Below are positions 37,533-46,162 of a stretch of DNA of 64,000 nt, piece by piece; position 1 is the stretch's first letter; every line of letters begins with the position of its first letter. The position numbers and the translations under genes are program-made. Below the pieces are notes generated by a model, which saw only the letters and a list, made by a program, of their open reading frames with translations, was not told where the DNA came from and made no database searches. The DNA comes from Chloroflexota bacterium (GTDB taxonomy: Bacteria > Chloroflexota > Anaerolineae > Anaerolineales > Anaerolineaceae), in the NCBI GenBank assembly GCA_029556265.1, contig JAKQFH010000003.1, positions 46,395 to 110,394 of the forward strand. The letters run 5' to 3'.

Positions 37533-38050
37533 TGCGCCTGTACGGCATCTGTGGAGACAGCGGGCAAGGAAAAACGCGCCTGGTATCCCGCGTTTTAGCC
37601 GAAGCCCAGCGGCTGGGATGGCGCTGCAGGGGGGTATTCAGTCCGGCTGTTTTTGAAGACGGCCTGAAAATCGGGATTGGAGTGAAATTGCTCCCGGGAA
37701 TGCAAACCAGGGTTTTGGCGCGTCTTGCCACCGCGGGAGACACCCAGGTTTTCGGTAAATGGAAACTTAACCTTGAGAGCATTGCCTGGGCGCGCGCTCA
37801 CCTGTTGGATTTGCAGCCGGCGGATTTGTGGATTATTGATGAGATTGGACCCCTGGAAATTGTCAACGGGCAGGGTTGGGCTGATATTTTGCCATTAATC
37901 CCCGGGCTGCCCGCGAAAAAGGTGCTTGTCACTTTCAGGAAAACTTTGCTGCCCTGGTTCCAGACGCGCTATCCTGAAATTGACATCACGCGCGCGGGTG
38001 ATGCTGAAGCTGAAAACCTCTTGATTGAGTCCCTTTTTCGTAACGATTAG
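37532..38050 (+). CDS. THEP1-like nucleoside-triphosphatase
   Basis: A 172-residue P-loop protein related to the THEP1/NTPase_1 family. GICGDSGQGKTRLV is the Walker A loop near residue 10, and DLWIIDEIGPLEI is the Walker B with the DEIGP signature of the group. KVLVTFRK follows. Family members hydrolyse NTPs with little base preference; the biological role is not known. A GTG one codon earlier (37529) is an alternative start. Confidence 0.78.
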   Translation: MRLYGICGDSGQGKTRLVSRVLAEAQRLGWRCRGVFSPAVFEDGLKIGIGVKLLPGMQTRVLARLATAGDTQVFGKWKLNLESIAWARAHLLDLQPADLWIIDEIGPLEIVNGQGWADILPLIPGLPAKKVLVTFRKTLLPWFQTRYPEIDITRAGDAEAENLLIESLFRND

Positions 38051-38110
38051 GCATAATTTGGTGAGGAATAGGCGTACAGGCCTGCTTTAGCCATCGGCTT
38101 CGAGGGATTG

Positions 38111-38116
38111 TATAAT
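38111..38116 (+). promoter_or_regulatory. -10 box of the tat operon, leaderless
   Basis: TATAAT separated from the tatC GTG (38124) by 7 bases. No Shine-Dalgarno can fit on the transcript, so tatC is probably translated from a leaderless mRNA. No good -35 is visible. Confidence 0.6.
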
Positions 38117-38123
38117 TCTGACT

Positions 38124-38852
38124 GTGGAACAGGAAAACGAAGGAGCACCAATTCAGACCCACCTGGAAGAGCTGCGCAGCGCTTTGTTGAAGGCTCTGCT
38201 TGGTTTGGGCGCGGCAATAGTTATCAGCATTTTCTTTACCCCCCGGCTGATTGACTTTCTTGCGCAGCCTGTTGGGGGGCTGGATAAGCTGCAGGCGATT
38301 GAAGTGACCGAGACAATCTCAGTCTACATGCGCGTCGCACTGCTGGCTGGCGGCATTCTGGCATCCCCGTGGATTTTTTACCAGTTTTTCAGCTTCCTCG
38401 CCAAAGGATTGAAGCCTAAGGAACGCAGCAACATCCTCATCGCGGTTCCCTTCGCCGTGCTTTTTTTTGCCGCGGGCGCTGTTTTCGCGTTTCTGGTAAT
38501 GCTCCCATCGGCACTCAATTTTTTCAATCAGTTGATGGGCGTGCAGACTTTTTTACGGATAAAGTCGTATTTTGCGTTCGTCACAAACCTTATCTTTTGG
38601 ATCGGGATGAGCTTTGAACTCCCATTGTTGATATTCGTGTTGGCGGATGTGGGCGTGGTGAACGCCGGGATGCTCCTCAAAGGTTGGCGGGTGGCGGTCA
38701 TTGTGATTGCTGTTCTTGCCGCGGTGATCACCCCAACCGCAGATCCGGTTAACATGGGGATTTTTATGGTGCCCCTTTTTGGGTTATATTTACTGAGTAT
38801 TGGTTTAGCCGCGTTAGCTGGAAAAAAGCGAAAAAAGGCTGAACAGGAATAG
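38124..38852 (+). CDS. tatC: Sec-independent translocase subunit TatC
   Basis: A 242-residue, six-helix membrane protein that forms the signal-peptide receptor of the twin-arginine pathway. THLEELRSALLKAL is the conserved N-terminal cytoplasmic segment; ASPWIFYQFFSFLAKGLKPKER and IGMSFELPLLIFVLADVGVV are the next conserved regions, with the membrane Glu in FELP. ITPTADPVNMGIFMVPLFGLY completes the family pattern. GTG start. tatA follows after 10 bases. Confidence 0.95.
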   Translation: MEQENEGAPIQTHLEELRSALLKALLGLGAAIVISIFFTPRLIDFLAQPVGGLDKLQAIEVTETISVYMRVALLAGGILASPWIFYQFFSFLAKGLKPKERSNILIAVPFAVLFFAAGAVFAFLVMLPSALNFFNQLMGVQTFLRIKSYFAFVTNLIFWIGMSFELPLLIFVLADVGVVNAGMLLKGWRVAVIVIAVLAAVITPTADPVNMGIFMVPLFGLYLLSIGLAALAGKKRKKAEQE

Positions 38853-38862
38853 GAGAAAAAAC

Positions 38863-39063
38863 GTGTTCGGTTCAATTGGATTAGCAGAAATACTCTTGAT
38901 TTTGCTCGTGGTTATTCTGATTTTTGGAGTTGGCCGCATTTCAAAAATCGGCGGTGAGTTGGGCGCGGGCATCCGGGCATTTAAAGAAGGACTATCCGGA
39001 GAAAAAAGCGGCGAGAAAAAAGACGACACAAACGACAATTCCAAGCCCGACCAGACTGAATAG
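38863..39063 (+). CDS. tatA: Twin-arginine translocase subunit TatA
   Basis: A 66-residue TatA. An N-terminal membrane helix (AEILLILLVVILIFG) is followed by the hinge GVGRISKIGGELG, an amphipathic helix (IRAFKEGL) and an acidic, Lys/Asp-rich tail. This is the pore-forming subunit for export of folded proteins. GTG start with AGGAGAAAAA upstream; it lies between tatC and a second TatA/B-type gene. Confidence 0.92.
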   Translation: MFGSIGLAEILLILLVVILIFGVGRISKIGGELGAGIRAFKEGLSGEKSGEKKDDTNDNSKPDQTE

Positions 39064-39088
39064 CTCCTGGGCTTGATGGGACGATGAT

Positions 39089-39406
39089 ATGGAGTTTTTT
39101 AACCTTGGATGGCCTGAGGTTTTGCTAATTCTAATATTGGCTTTTGTCATCCTTGGACCAGACAAAATCACACAAACCGGACGAGACCTCGGAGTTTGGC
39201 TGCGAAAACTTAACAAATCGGAGACCTTCAGGGATGTTATGCATACGACTGAACAAATCCGAAAGTTTCCGCAAAAAATTATGGACGAAGCAAGGCTCGA
39301 CCCGCTTCTTTCAGAGCGCTCAATCTACCCTGAGGTCCAAAAGAATTTTGGCGAACGGACAGATGCGCCTGAAAAACCGCATGAAAACAGCGGCGACCTT
39401 CCCTAA
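39089..39406 (+). CDS. TatB-like twin-arginine translocase subunit
   Basis: A 105-residue TatA/TatB-family protein. The N-terminal helix reads LGWPEVLLILILAFVILGPDK, split by the usual GP turn, and is followed by a longer amphipathic helix (TGRDLGVWLRKLNKSE) and a charged tail. The Glu of PEV and the extended helix suit TatB better than TatA. Third gene of the tatC-tatA-tatB run. Only 4 bases separate its stop from the convergent GH31 gene. Confidence 0.83.
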   Translation: MEFFNLGWPEVLLILILAFVILGPDKITQTGRDLGVWLRKLNKSETFRDVMHTTEQIRKFPQKIMDEARLDPLLSERSIYPEVQKNFGERTDAPEKPHENSGDLP

Positions 39407-39410
39407 GAAA

Positions 39411-41885
39411 TCAATCCCGCGAAGCCATCCATTTTTGAGCCTTACCTAACGCGTTCGTCAGTGCTGCCTCGGGGTCTGTTGGGATTGGTTCTTTTTGCTT
39501 CCCGAAGATCAGCTCTAAAAGCGCGAGCGTCTGAGCCGGGCTGAAATACTGCCAGATTTCGAGCAAGTGAGCGGGATGCTGCAGGAATTCTGAAAGGCGC
39601 CGGCTGAACATCCATTTGACCGCGGTGGGAAGCCGGGCCGCCTGGAGGAAGGCCTCCACGCGTTCTTCCAGGCTGGCAGAACGTCGTGCTGGGTTGGTGC
39701 CTACCAGCTGGATGTGAATTTCCATGTTTGTGGGTAATTCAGGCAGGCGCATTGTCAGGCAGCAGGCCCTTGAGGAGTATTCTGATTGAAAGTCAGGAGC
39801 GCGATTTCCATGACGCGCAATCAGGGCTTCGGGTTCTGAGATATTTTCAAATTCAATTGTCCAGGCGCGGGCAGCTGGCATCTCCGCGAAGCTGCCTGCC
39901 GCCGGGCTTATGCTGAGATTGATAGTGTTTGGCTGGCAGTCCTGCCGGATGGTCGTTGTCGTATACGCGCCCTGCAGATAAGCCTGCGTTTCGCCGTCGT
40001 CTTCGTAGAGGGTGAACTCAGAATCAGCCCCCGGGAAAACCTTCAAGCGCATCGTTTTTGGCAGAGCAACCCCGTTCGCGGGTTCATCGCCGTTCAAAGG
40101 AATTATCGCGCCAGCCTTGGCAAAAACCGGAATGTCTTTTTTGGTTCCGTAAAGGGCGTGCCAAAAGCCGCCTTCATAGTGTTCGCCGGAGAAAAAGTCG
40201 TACCAATCCCCATCCGGCAGCCAAACCACCTGCCGCGCGAGGCGGGTTTCGGGGTTTGTTCGCCGGGTAAAAGGCGCAGCCAGGAGCTGCCGGCAAAACA
40301 GGTATTCCTGCGGGCAGCGGTAAGCCGCGGATTCTTGTGGGGAGTCGTAGTAAACCGGCAGGATCAGCGGCTCTCCCTCTCGCGCGCAGCGGTAGTTCGC
40401 GGCGTAGAGCAGGGGGACCAGGGCATGGCGCAGCTGCATCGCCTCCCGGATAGTCTCGCAGGTATCCGACCCAAATGCCCATGGACGGCGGTCAATATAG
40501 GGGTTATTGGTAGAATGGATGCGTAAAATCGGGCTGAAAACGCCGTATTGTACCCAGCGCAAGAACAGTTCCGCCTCTTCTATTCCATCGCAGTGCCCGC
40601 CGATATCATGGCTCCACCAGCCGTAAGCCACGTTCGAGGCAGTCGCGGTGAATTCCGGTTGAAATTGGAGCGTTTCCCAGGAGACGACAGTATCACCGGA
40701 GAAACCAATTGGATAGCGGTGACCGCCCAATCCGGGCCAGCGAGAGAAAATAAACGGGCGTTTTTCGGGGTTTCTGCCAAGATCGTAGTAATGAAGTTCA
40801 TTCAGCGCGTACAGTGGATCCAAGCCCTCTTTTTTGCTCAGAGTGCCCTGCTGCCAATCAATCCACCAGAAATCAACGCCCTGCCGCTCGTATGGATGGT
40901 GCAGGATTTCCAGATAAGCGCGCTTGAAGAGGTCGGAAGTAATATCGAAGGCTACAGGCTGCCTGGATGCCGGATCAATGCCGACCGCCTGAGCTATGGC
41001 TGAATATTGATCCTCATGGGGATGCACGCCTTCAGCAGGGTGAAGGTTCAGCGCGGTTTTAAGGTTGTGTTCATGTAAGAAGGCAAGAAAAGCCTCGGGC
41101 TGCGGAAAGAGTTCTTTATTCCAGGTATAGCCAGTCCAGCCGGTTGATTCGTTGCCCGTCCTGGTGATATGCCAGTCCATATCCACAATGCAGACGGACA
41201 AAGGAATTTCGCGCTGCTGGAACTCAAGCATGAGCTGGGTCAGCTCGTCCTGGGAATAAGCCCAATACCGGCTCCACCAATTGCCCAATGCCCAGCGGGG
41301 GATGAGCCCGGGTTTGCCGGCGATTTGCTGGAATTCACGAATGGCGGATAAGTAGTCCTGCGCGTAGCCAAAAAAGTAGATGTCCCGATAAGCCTCTTCT
41401 CTGTTTCTGGCACGAAGCCCTTCGGCTTCATCCATTACCAGGCTGTTTGTGTCGTCCACCACGCTCCAACCGGAACGGGAGACCAAACCCGGGTTCAAGG
41501 GAATCCTGCCGTTGGCGCGGTCGAGCGTGCGCGCGGTCCCTCCCAGATTGGAGAAGTCGGGGTCTCCATAAAGCCAGGTTATTCCGTTTTGCTTCAACGT
41601 TATTTGCAGATAGCGATAATTCAGCTCTTCGCCTAACTTGTACCGGATGTCCAGGTGTTCTGTGTCTATGAATAACCAATCGTCCACCTGGCGGACAGAA
41701 AAATGAGGGGCATCCTGGAAGCGGTTCCAAAACACCTGACTTGGACGGTCTTCAAAACTTCCAGAGGGCGCATATTCAATCCGTATCAATCGGCTGGTGA
41801 GGAGAGAGAAACGCAGACTGCCGGATATGACCACGGAGGCTGAATTTGCAATCGGGCTGAAGAAGGGTTTTGCGGGAGAGAACAT
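39411..41885 (-). CDS. GH31-family alpha-glucosidase/alpha-xylosidase
   Basis: An 824-residue glycoside hydrolase. The N-terminal beta-sandwich (about 1-195) leads into a (b/a)8 barrel with VDMDWH at 235-240, VDFWWIDWQQG carrying the nucleophile Asp at about 343, and GFSGDT with the acid/base Asp near 398; YGWWSHDIGG is also typical. Two C-terminal beta domains and an extra helical tail follow. No signal peptide is evident, so it should act on imported oligosaccharides. GAGG lies 5 bases before the ATG. alpha-Glucosidase versus alpha-xylosidase is undecided. Confidence 0.93.
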   Translation of the reverse strand: MFSPAKPFFSPIANSASVVISGSLRFSLLTSRLIRIEYAPSGSFEDRPSQVFWNRFQDAPHFSVRQVDDWLFIDTEHLDIRYKLGEELNYRYLQITLKQNGITWLYGDPDFSNLGGTARTLDRANGRIPLNPGLVSRSGWSVVDDTNSLVMDEAEGLRARNREEAYRDIYFFGYAQDYLSAIREFQQIAGKPGLIPRWALGNWWSRYWAYSQDELTQLMLEFQQREIPLSVCIVDMDWHITRTGNESTGWTGYTWNKELFPQPEAFLAFLHEHNLKTALNLHPAEGVHPHEDQYSAIAQAVGIDPASRQPVAFDITSDLFKRAYLEILHHPYERQGVDFWWIDWQQGTLSKKEGLDPLYALNELHYYDLGRNPEKRPFIFSRWPGLGGHRYPIGFSGDTVVSWETLQFQPEFTATASNVAYGWWSHDIGGHCDGIEEAELFLRWVQYGVFSPILRIHSTNNPYIDRRPWAFGSDTCETIREAMQLRHALVPLLYAANYRCAREGEPLILPVYYDSPQESAAYRCPQEYLFCRQLLAAPFTRRTNPETRLARQVVWLPDGDWYDFFSGEHYEGGFWHALYGTKKDIPVFAKAGAIIPLNGDEPANGVALPKTMRLKVFPGADSEFTLYEDDGETQAYLQGAYTTTTIRQDCQPNTINLSISPAAGSFAEMPAARAWTIEFENISEPEALIARHGNRAPDFQSEYSSRACCLTMRLPELPTNMEIHIQLVGTNPARRSASLEERVEAFLQAARLPTAVKWMFSRRLSEFLQHPAHLLEIWQYFSPAQTLALLELIFGKQKEPIPTDPEAALTNALGKAQKWMASRD

Positions 41886-42340
41886 GGCGCCTCACAGGAT
41901 AAGATTGGTTTTGTCTCAATTTTACCGGAAAGATAACGCAGGGTGGATATGAGAAGTAACTACCGCGCTGCATTGCTCCTCGCTGGCTGCCCCACAATTC
42001 ATAAAAGTGATCAAATCACACACAGAGACCTGGTTAAGGGGGAGGAGCGTTCTTTAATAATCAAAATCGCTGAGTTTAAGTCCAAATACCACGAATCCCG
42101 GGAGCTTTGCCGGCGGGAAACGGTATAAGTCGGGGGGGACTATCCCTGATGTTCTTCTAATGGCAAGGGGGCGCGGTCGATGTTGAACCGGAGGCTCGCC
42201 GCCGGTAAATTAAGCGGATCTTACTTCGGCACAGTGCCTCGTGCATAAAATGCCAGGCATGCCATGTAACATGATAGGTAACGTTCATATGGAGCTTAAA
42301 TCGAAAAACTATTTGTCAGAGCGAGGCCGCGGAGAGAAAT
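41886..42340. other. Intergenic region without visible genes
   Basis: Between the GH31 start and the tRNA-Asp terminator. The only open frame (41943-42128, plus) has no ribosome site and no recognisable features. I see no repeat or structured RNA. Confidence 0.5.
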
Positions 42341-42341
42341 A

Positions 42342-42377
42342 AAACAAAGAGGTCACCTATGGAAAGGATGACCTCTT
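42342..42377 (-). terminator. Terminator of tRNA-Asp
   Basis: AAGAGGTCA (42347-42355) pairs with TGACCTCTT (42369-42377). On the minus strand it is followed by TTTGTTTTATTT. It begins 6 bases after the tRNA 3' end. Confidence 0.85.
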
Positions 42378-42382
42378 CGGTG

Positions 42383-42456
42383 CGGGAGCGACGGGATTTG
42401 AACCCGCGATCTTGGCCTTGACAGGGCCACATGTTCGACCACTACACCACGCCCCC
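42383..42456 (-). tRNA. tRNA-Asp (GTC)
   Basis: Acceptor GGGGGCG pairs with CGCTCCC (one G-T), followed by discriminator G. The D-arm contains GTAGTGG, the anticodon loop is CTGTCAA, and the T-arm has GGGTTCAAATCCC. The 3' CCA is not encoded. Confidence 0.95.
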
Positions 42457-42592
42457 AAAGCGAAAGCTAGTTTATCACGGCATATGGCATAAGTCAAGCG
42501 AAAGCGCTTGAAATAATGCGCATTTTGCAAATGCAACTAAGAATTTACGCTCGATAAACCAGCAGCTTTTTATTTTTCTGGCCGCGCTCTGC

Positions 42593-42919
42593 TTATAACT
42601 CCGGCGCTTCGGGGGCATCGGCTGCCGGAACTTCAACGGTCTTTTTAACTTTCTTGACGGTTTCAGTCACTTTTTCGGCCGCCTCAGCACCCACTTCCTG
42701 TGCCTTTGCGAGGGCTTCTTTGTATGCTTCTTCTGCTTTCTTTTTGGTCTCCTCGAACGTGGCGCTGCCCTTTTCTGAAAGCTCAATCGTTTTGTCTTTG
42801 ATGAGTTGGCGGGTTTCTTCGCCGGTTTGCGGAGCCATCAGAAGAGAGGCGATTGCGCCGGAAAGAGCGCCGACTACAAACCCCATTACGAAGGATCCGA
42901 AATTGTTTGATTCTGACAT
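42593..42919 (-). CDS. YtxH-domain protein
   Basis: A 108-residue small membrane-associated protein. A glycine-rich N-terminal helix (GSFVMGFVVGALSGAIASLL) is followed by MAPQTGEETR, the YtxH signature, then a long Lys/Glu/Ala coiled-coil-like helix and a Pro/Ala-rich tail. The function of this family is not established; in Firmicutes it is linked to stress response. Start ATG at 42919 with AGGAG upstream rather than the TTG at 42937. It is the second gene of a pair. Confidence 0.8.
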   Translation of the reverse strand: MSESNNFGSFVMGFVVGALSGAIASLLMAPQTGEETRQLIKDKTIELSEKGSATFEETKKKAEEAYKEALAKAQEVGAEAAEKVTETVKKVKKTVEVPAADAPEAPEL

Positions 42920-42947
42920 GGTATTCTCCTGTTTCAATTGTTATAGG

Positions 42948-43379
42948 TTATTTACGCAACTTTAATAGCTCAAGCACTCTGTTCAGGCTTGCCAGGCTTT
43001 GGTTCAGCTTGATGACTGGCTCAGACACGTTATTGCTGAGGAACTTAACAGTCCCTTTAAGCGTGTTTACGGTGTCCGTGGTGGAATGAAGGATAGGTTT
43101 GACCTCGTTTTGGAGGAGATTGGTGAGGGCTGCCACCTGAACAATCAGGATGATCAGAGCTGTGCCAATCGCGAACATCTCCAAAGCGAGCAAGATAATG
43201 AATATATCGCGGACTTTGGTTGTCACTTCCGAGCTTTGCCCGGCGAGCACGACGATTCCGGCTGTGACAGCCAGGATAACCAGCACAACCCCCACAATAA
43301 TCCATACGCTGTTTTTGTCCGCGGGTTTTTTATCTGCGGTGATCGGGTCAGAGTCCTGCTTCACAACTATTTCGCTCAT
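42948..43379 (-). CDS. DUF948-like two-helix membrane protein
   Basis: A 143-residue protein with two membrane segments at about 24-47 and 57-84, then an amphipathic helix (NLLQNEVKPILHSTTDTVNT) that resembles DUF948 (YtxG) proteins. YtxG and YtxH are adjacent in Firmicutes, and the order is kept here. GAGGAAGG lies 6 bases before the ATG at 43379. Function unknown; envelope stress is a guess from context. Confidence 0.7.
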   Translation of the reverse strand: MSEIVVKQDSDPITADKKPADKNSVWIIVGVVLVILAVTAGIVVLAGQSSEVTTKVRDIFIILLALEMFAIGTALIILIVQVAALTNLLQNEVKPILHSTTDTVNTLKGTVKFLSNNVSEPVIKLNQSLASLNRVLELLKLRK

Positions 43380-43394
43380 ATGTGTCCTTCCTCT

Positions 43395-43412
43395 TTGATT
43401 ATATAACAAGCC
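43395..43412 (-). promoter_or_regulatory. Predicted promoter of the DUF948/YtxH pair, 18-bp element B
   Basis: On the minus strand GGCTTGTTATATAATCAA, identical to the element in front of the rsmI operon (4153-4170). Both are followed by a purine-rich ribosome site. Confidence 0.6.
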
Positions 43413-43445
43413 GCGTAAAAAAAACCTGGAAAGTAAAAGCTTTGA

Positions 43446-44225
43446 TTAATTATCGTCTTCGATAGTGATTTCACGGCTGTTCAAGTCCAGATTTCCGTTC
43501 AAGGCGGTAATGTGGATATCGGAAAAGAGCTGCGGCTGTTCGGTCGATACCAGTTCCTGCTTGGTAAGCTCCAGGATTGCCAGGAAAACGATAATCATGT
43601 TCAGGCGCGTGCGCTCAGCCCCGAGCAATTCCTGAAAAGAAGTGGTAGGCAGGACGCGCAGCCGGGTTATGATTTCTTCCAGTTTGCGTTTGAGGGTAAG
43701 TTTGGGAATGCTGATTACACCCTCAGGCTCCAATACAGACGCGTTTTTCAGAAGGGCTTCGAGCGCGGCAGTCAAATCGGTTAGCGTGAGGTCCGATAAA
43801 TCGATTTGCGCGGAAACGTTGAACACCCGTGGGATATGCAGGTAACCGCGCAGATTGGAATCCACGCGCTGCCCAAGCCAACCCGCGGCTTTTTTTACCT
43901 GATTATAAATTTGGAGTTGATGCGCGAGCTGCTCACCCGGGTCTTCTTCGTCTTCTTCACGGGCTGGCGGCCTTGGTAAAAGCGCCTCGGATTTTATCTG
44001 AACCAATTTCGCGGCAATCACCAGAAACTCTGAGATGTAGTCTGGTTCCGATTCGCGATGCGCTTCAATGTAGGCAAGAAATTGATCGGTCACCTGCGCC
44101 AAAGCCAGCTTGGTAATGTCCAGCTCGGCTTTCTGGATCAGGTCCAAAAGCAAGTCAAGCGGGCCGGAAAAAAGCTCGGTTTCCACTTCGTATTGCGTTG
44201 TTTGGGTAAGCCAACTTCTTGCCAT
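43446..44225 (-). CDS. scpA: Segregation and condensation protein A
   Basis: A 259-residue ScpA kleisin, which bridges the SMC heads and binds ScpB in the chromosome condensin. The N-terminal domain starts FSGPLDLLLDLIQKAELDI, the ScpA hallmark; SEFLVIAAKLVQIKSEALLP follows. The C-terminal winged helix (about 180-245) binds the SMC head. scpB is not adjacent. smc lies 2 kb away on the other strand. A TATAAT box 6 bases upstream of the ATG implies a leaderless mRNA. Confidence 0.93.
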   Translation of the reverse strand: MARSWLTQTTQYEVETELFSGPLDLLLDLIQKAELDITKLALAQVTDQFLAYIEAHRESEPDYISEFLVIAAKLVQIKSEALLPRPPAREEDEEDPGEQLAHQLQIYNQVKKAAGWLGQRVDSNLRGYLHIPRVFNVSAQIDLSDLTLTDLTAALEALLKNASVLEPEGVISIPKLTLKRKLEEIITRLRVLPTTSFQELLGAERTRLNMIIVFLAILELTKQELVSTEQPQLFSDIHITALNGNLDLNSREITIEDDN

Positions 44226-44231
44226 ATGTCA

Positions 44232-44237
44232 ATTATA
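44232..44237 (-). promoter_or_regulatory. -10 box of scpA, leaderless
   Basis: TATAAT on the minus strand, 6 bases before the scpA ATG. It lies back to back with GATACT (44279-44284, plus), which is 6 bases before the GTG of the divergent gene; both transcripts would lack a leader. Confidence 0.6.
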
Positions 44238-44290
44238 GCTGAAGCCGAAATGGTATTGATGAAAACCCTGATTTAAGCGATACTATTTGG

Positions 44291-45391
44291 GTGAGCATAT
44301 TTGTTTGCACTTCCTGCGGTTTGCCTTATCCCGAGAGCGGGCTGCCCCATCAATGCCCGGGCTGCGGCGGCGTCTTCGGAATTGAGCGGCTTGAATTCCT
44401 GGAAAAAGCGGCGATACAAAATGCGCTGCCTGGTATATGGCGCTACAGGTCAGCTTTTGGGCTGCCCGGGAACGCGAATATGGTTTACCTGGGCGAAGGG
44501 GGCACACCCTTGGTTGGGCGCGAGGTGGCGCGAAAGCGGGTGTTTTTCAAGCTGGAAAACCTGAATCCGACCGGGTCTTTCAAAGACCGCGGAAGCGCGC
44601 TGCTTGTCAGCTTCATGCTTTCAAGGGGAGTTACTGAAGTGGTTGAGGACTCGTCCGGAAACGCTGGCGCCTCCCTGGCAGCCTACGCCGCAGCCGTGGG
44701 AATAAAAAGCCACTTATTCGTGCCTTCTTTCGCGTCGGGGCCAAAACTGCAGCAGATGCAAGCGTACGGGGCGCGGGTCGTTCGGGTTCCCGGAGCCCGT
44801 GAGGCTGCCCATCAGGCGGCGCTCAGTTTTGCCAGTGAGCGGGGCCTGCCGTATGCCAGCCACGCCCTGCTCCCGATGGGAATACCTGGAATTGCTTCAA
44901 CCGCCTTTGAATTAATAGAGCAGTTGGGGCAGATGCCGGGGTCAATAGTCGCGCCAATCGGGCACGGCAGCCTTTTTCTCGGCTTAATCTTAGCCGTCCG
45001 GGCAATTCGCGCACAGCAGCCCGGAGCAAGCCTGCCAGTGATGGTTGGCGCACAGCCGGCTAACTGCGCTCCATTAGTCGCGAACTGGGAAAAACGGGAG
45101 TTCGGAGGCTGCCAGGGCTCCTCGCTCGCGGAGGGGACGCAAATTGAAACGCCGGTTCGCGCCAGGCAGATATTGAGTCTGCTCGACCCATCCAGAGACG
45201 CTCTGGTGGCGATAACCGAAGACGAGTTGCTTTCTGCCTGGCAGGCCCTGGCAAAAATGGGATTTTATGTGGAACCGACTTCCGCGCTGGTATGGGCAGC
45301 GTGCGATAAGTTGATTGATGATTTGCCTGAACCGGTTGTTTTGGTTTTTTCTGGTTCTGGGTTAAAATTCAGTCAACAATCAATAAAGTGA
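44291..45391 (+). CDS. Threonine synthase-like PLP enzyme
   Basis: A 366-residue fold-type II PLP enzyme. An N-terminal zinc ribbon (CTSCGLPYP and CPGCGG) precedes the catalytic domain. GSFKDRG contains the PLP-binding Lys; SSGNAGASLAAYAAAVG binds the phosphate and substrate; GHGSLFLG and FSGSGLKF are the later PLP loops. The motifs match short threonine synthases, which convert O-phosphohomoserine to threonine. Another PLP-dependent lyase of that subgroup is possible. GTG start without a Shine-Dalgarno sequence. Confidence 0.82.
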   Translation: MSIFVCTSCGLPYPESGLPHQCPGCGGVFGIERLEFLEKAAIQNALPGIWRYRSAFGLPGNANMVYLGEGGTPLVGREVARKRVFFKLENLNPTGSFKDRGSALLVSFMLSRGVTEVVEDSSGNAGASLAAYAAAVGIKSHLFVPSFASGPKLQQMQAYGARVVRVPGAREAAHQAALSFASERGLPYASHALLPMGIPGIASTAFELIEQLGQMPGSIVAPIGHGSLFLGLILAVRAIRAQQPGASLPVMVGAQPANCAPLVANWEKREFGGCQGSSLAEGTQIETPVRARQILSLLDPSRDALVAITEDELLSAWQALAKMGFYVEPTSALVWAACDKLIDDLPEPVVLVFSGSGLKFSQQSIK

Positions 45392-45421
45392 ACTGTTGGA
45401 TCGTTTGCCATCAAAGGCTTG

Positions 45422-46162
45422 ATGGCGGACGATCAGGCAGTTCGGAACAGGAATAGAATGCTTGATCCTCACAATTCCGCGAAATTCTATAGTGCCTTGC
45501 CCAGGCAATTTAATGATCATTTCCTCCTGACCCGGGCGCTCACGCACCGCTCGTATTTAAATGAGAACCGGTCTGTGATTGAGGACAATGAAAGGCTTGA
45601 ATTCCTCGGAGACGCAATCCTCGGATATGTGGTCGCGGAATGGTTATATAACCACTTCCCTGAGAAAAATGAAGGCGTTCTTACCAAGCTGCGTTCGTCA
45701 TTGGTGCATACGCAGCAATTAGCCGGCTTTGCCAGGAGTATAAATCTGGGCTCTGTTCTTTTGCTTGGGCGCGGCGAAGACCAGGCAGGTGGGCGGGACC
45801 GCAACGCGATTTTGTGCGACGCATTTGAAGCTTTGATTGCCGCGATTTACCTGAATACGGACATCCAGACGGTTAAGGAGTTCATCTATCCTTTCCTGGA
45901 AAACGAAATTCATTCGATCCTGGCGAATCACTCCGAAGAAGATGTGAAAAGCCGGCTGCAAGAGTGGGCGCAAGCGCAGGGATTTTCTTCCCCCGTCTAT
46001 GTGCTTACAGGCGAGTTTGGACCGGACCATGATAAAGTGTTCACAGTTAAAGTGGTGATTGACGACAATGAAATTGCTGAAGGTAGTGGGGGAAGTAAAC
46101 AGCTTGCGGAAAAATCAGCCGCTGCGGCGGCCATTTTGAAAATGGGAATAAAGGAAGAATGA
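45422..46162 (+). CDS. rnc: Ribonuclease III
   Basis: A 246-residue dsRNA endonuclease. RALTHRSYLNEN and NERLEFLGDAILGYVVAEWL form the catalytic domain with its acidic metal ligands; CDAFEALIAAIYL supplies the other Asp/Glu. A C-terminal dsRNA-binding domain spans about 170-245 (SRLQEWAQAQGF; KQLAEKSAAAAAIL). The ATG at 45422 is one start; ATG 45458 with AGGAA upstream is equally good. Overlaps smc by 4 bases. Confidence 0.95.
   Translation: MADDQAVRNRNRMLDPHNSAKFYSALPRQFNDHFLLTRALTHRSYLNENRSVIEDNERLEFLGDAILGYVVAEWLYNHFPEKNEGVLTKLRSSLVHTQQLAGFARSINLGSVLLLGRGEDQAGGRDRNAILCDAFEALIAAIYLNTDIQTVKEFIYPFLENEIHSILANHSEEDVKSRLQEWAQAQGFSSPVYVLTGEFGPDHDKVFTVKVVIDDNEIAEGSGGSKQLAEKSAAAAAILKMGIKEE

Noticed and set aside
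41943..42128. 61-residue open frame
   Set aside because: No start signal or recognisable features.
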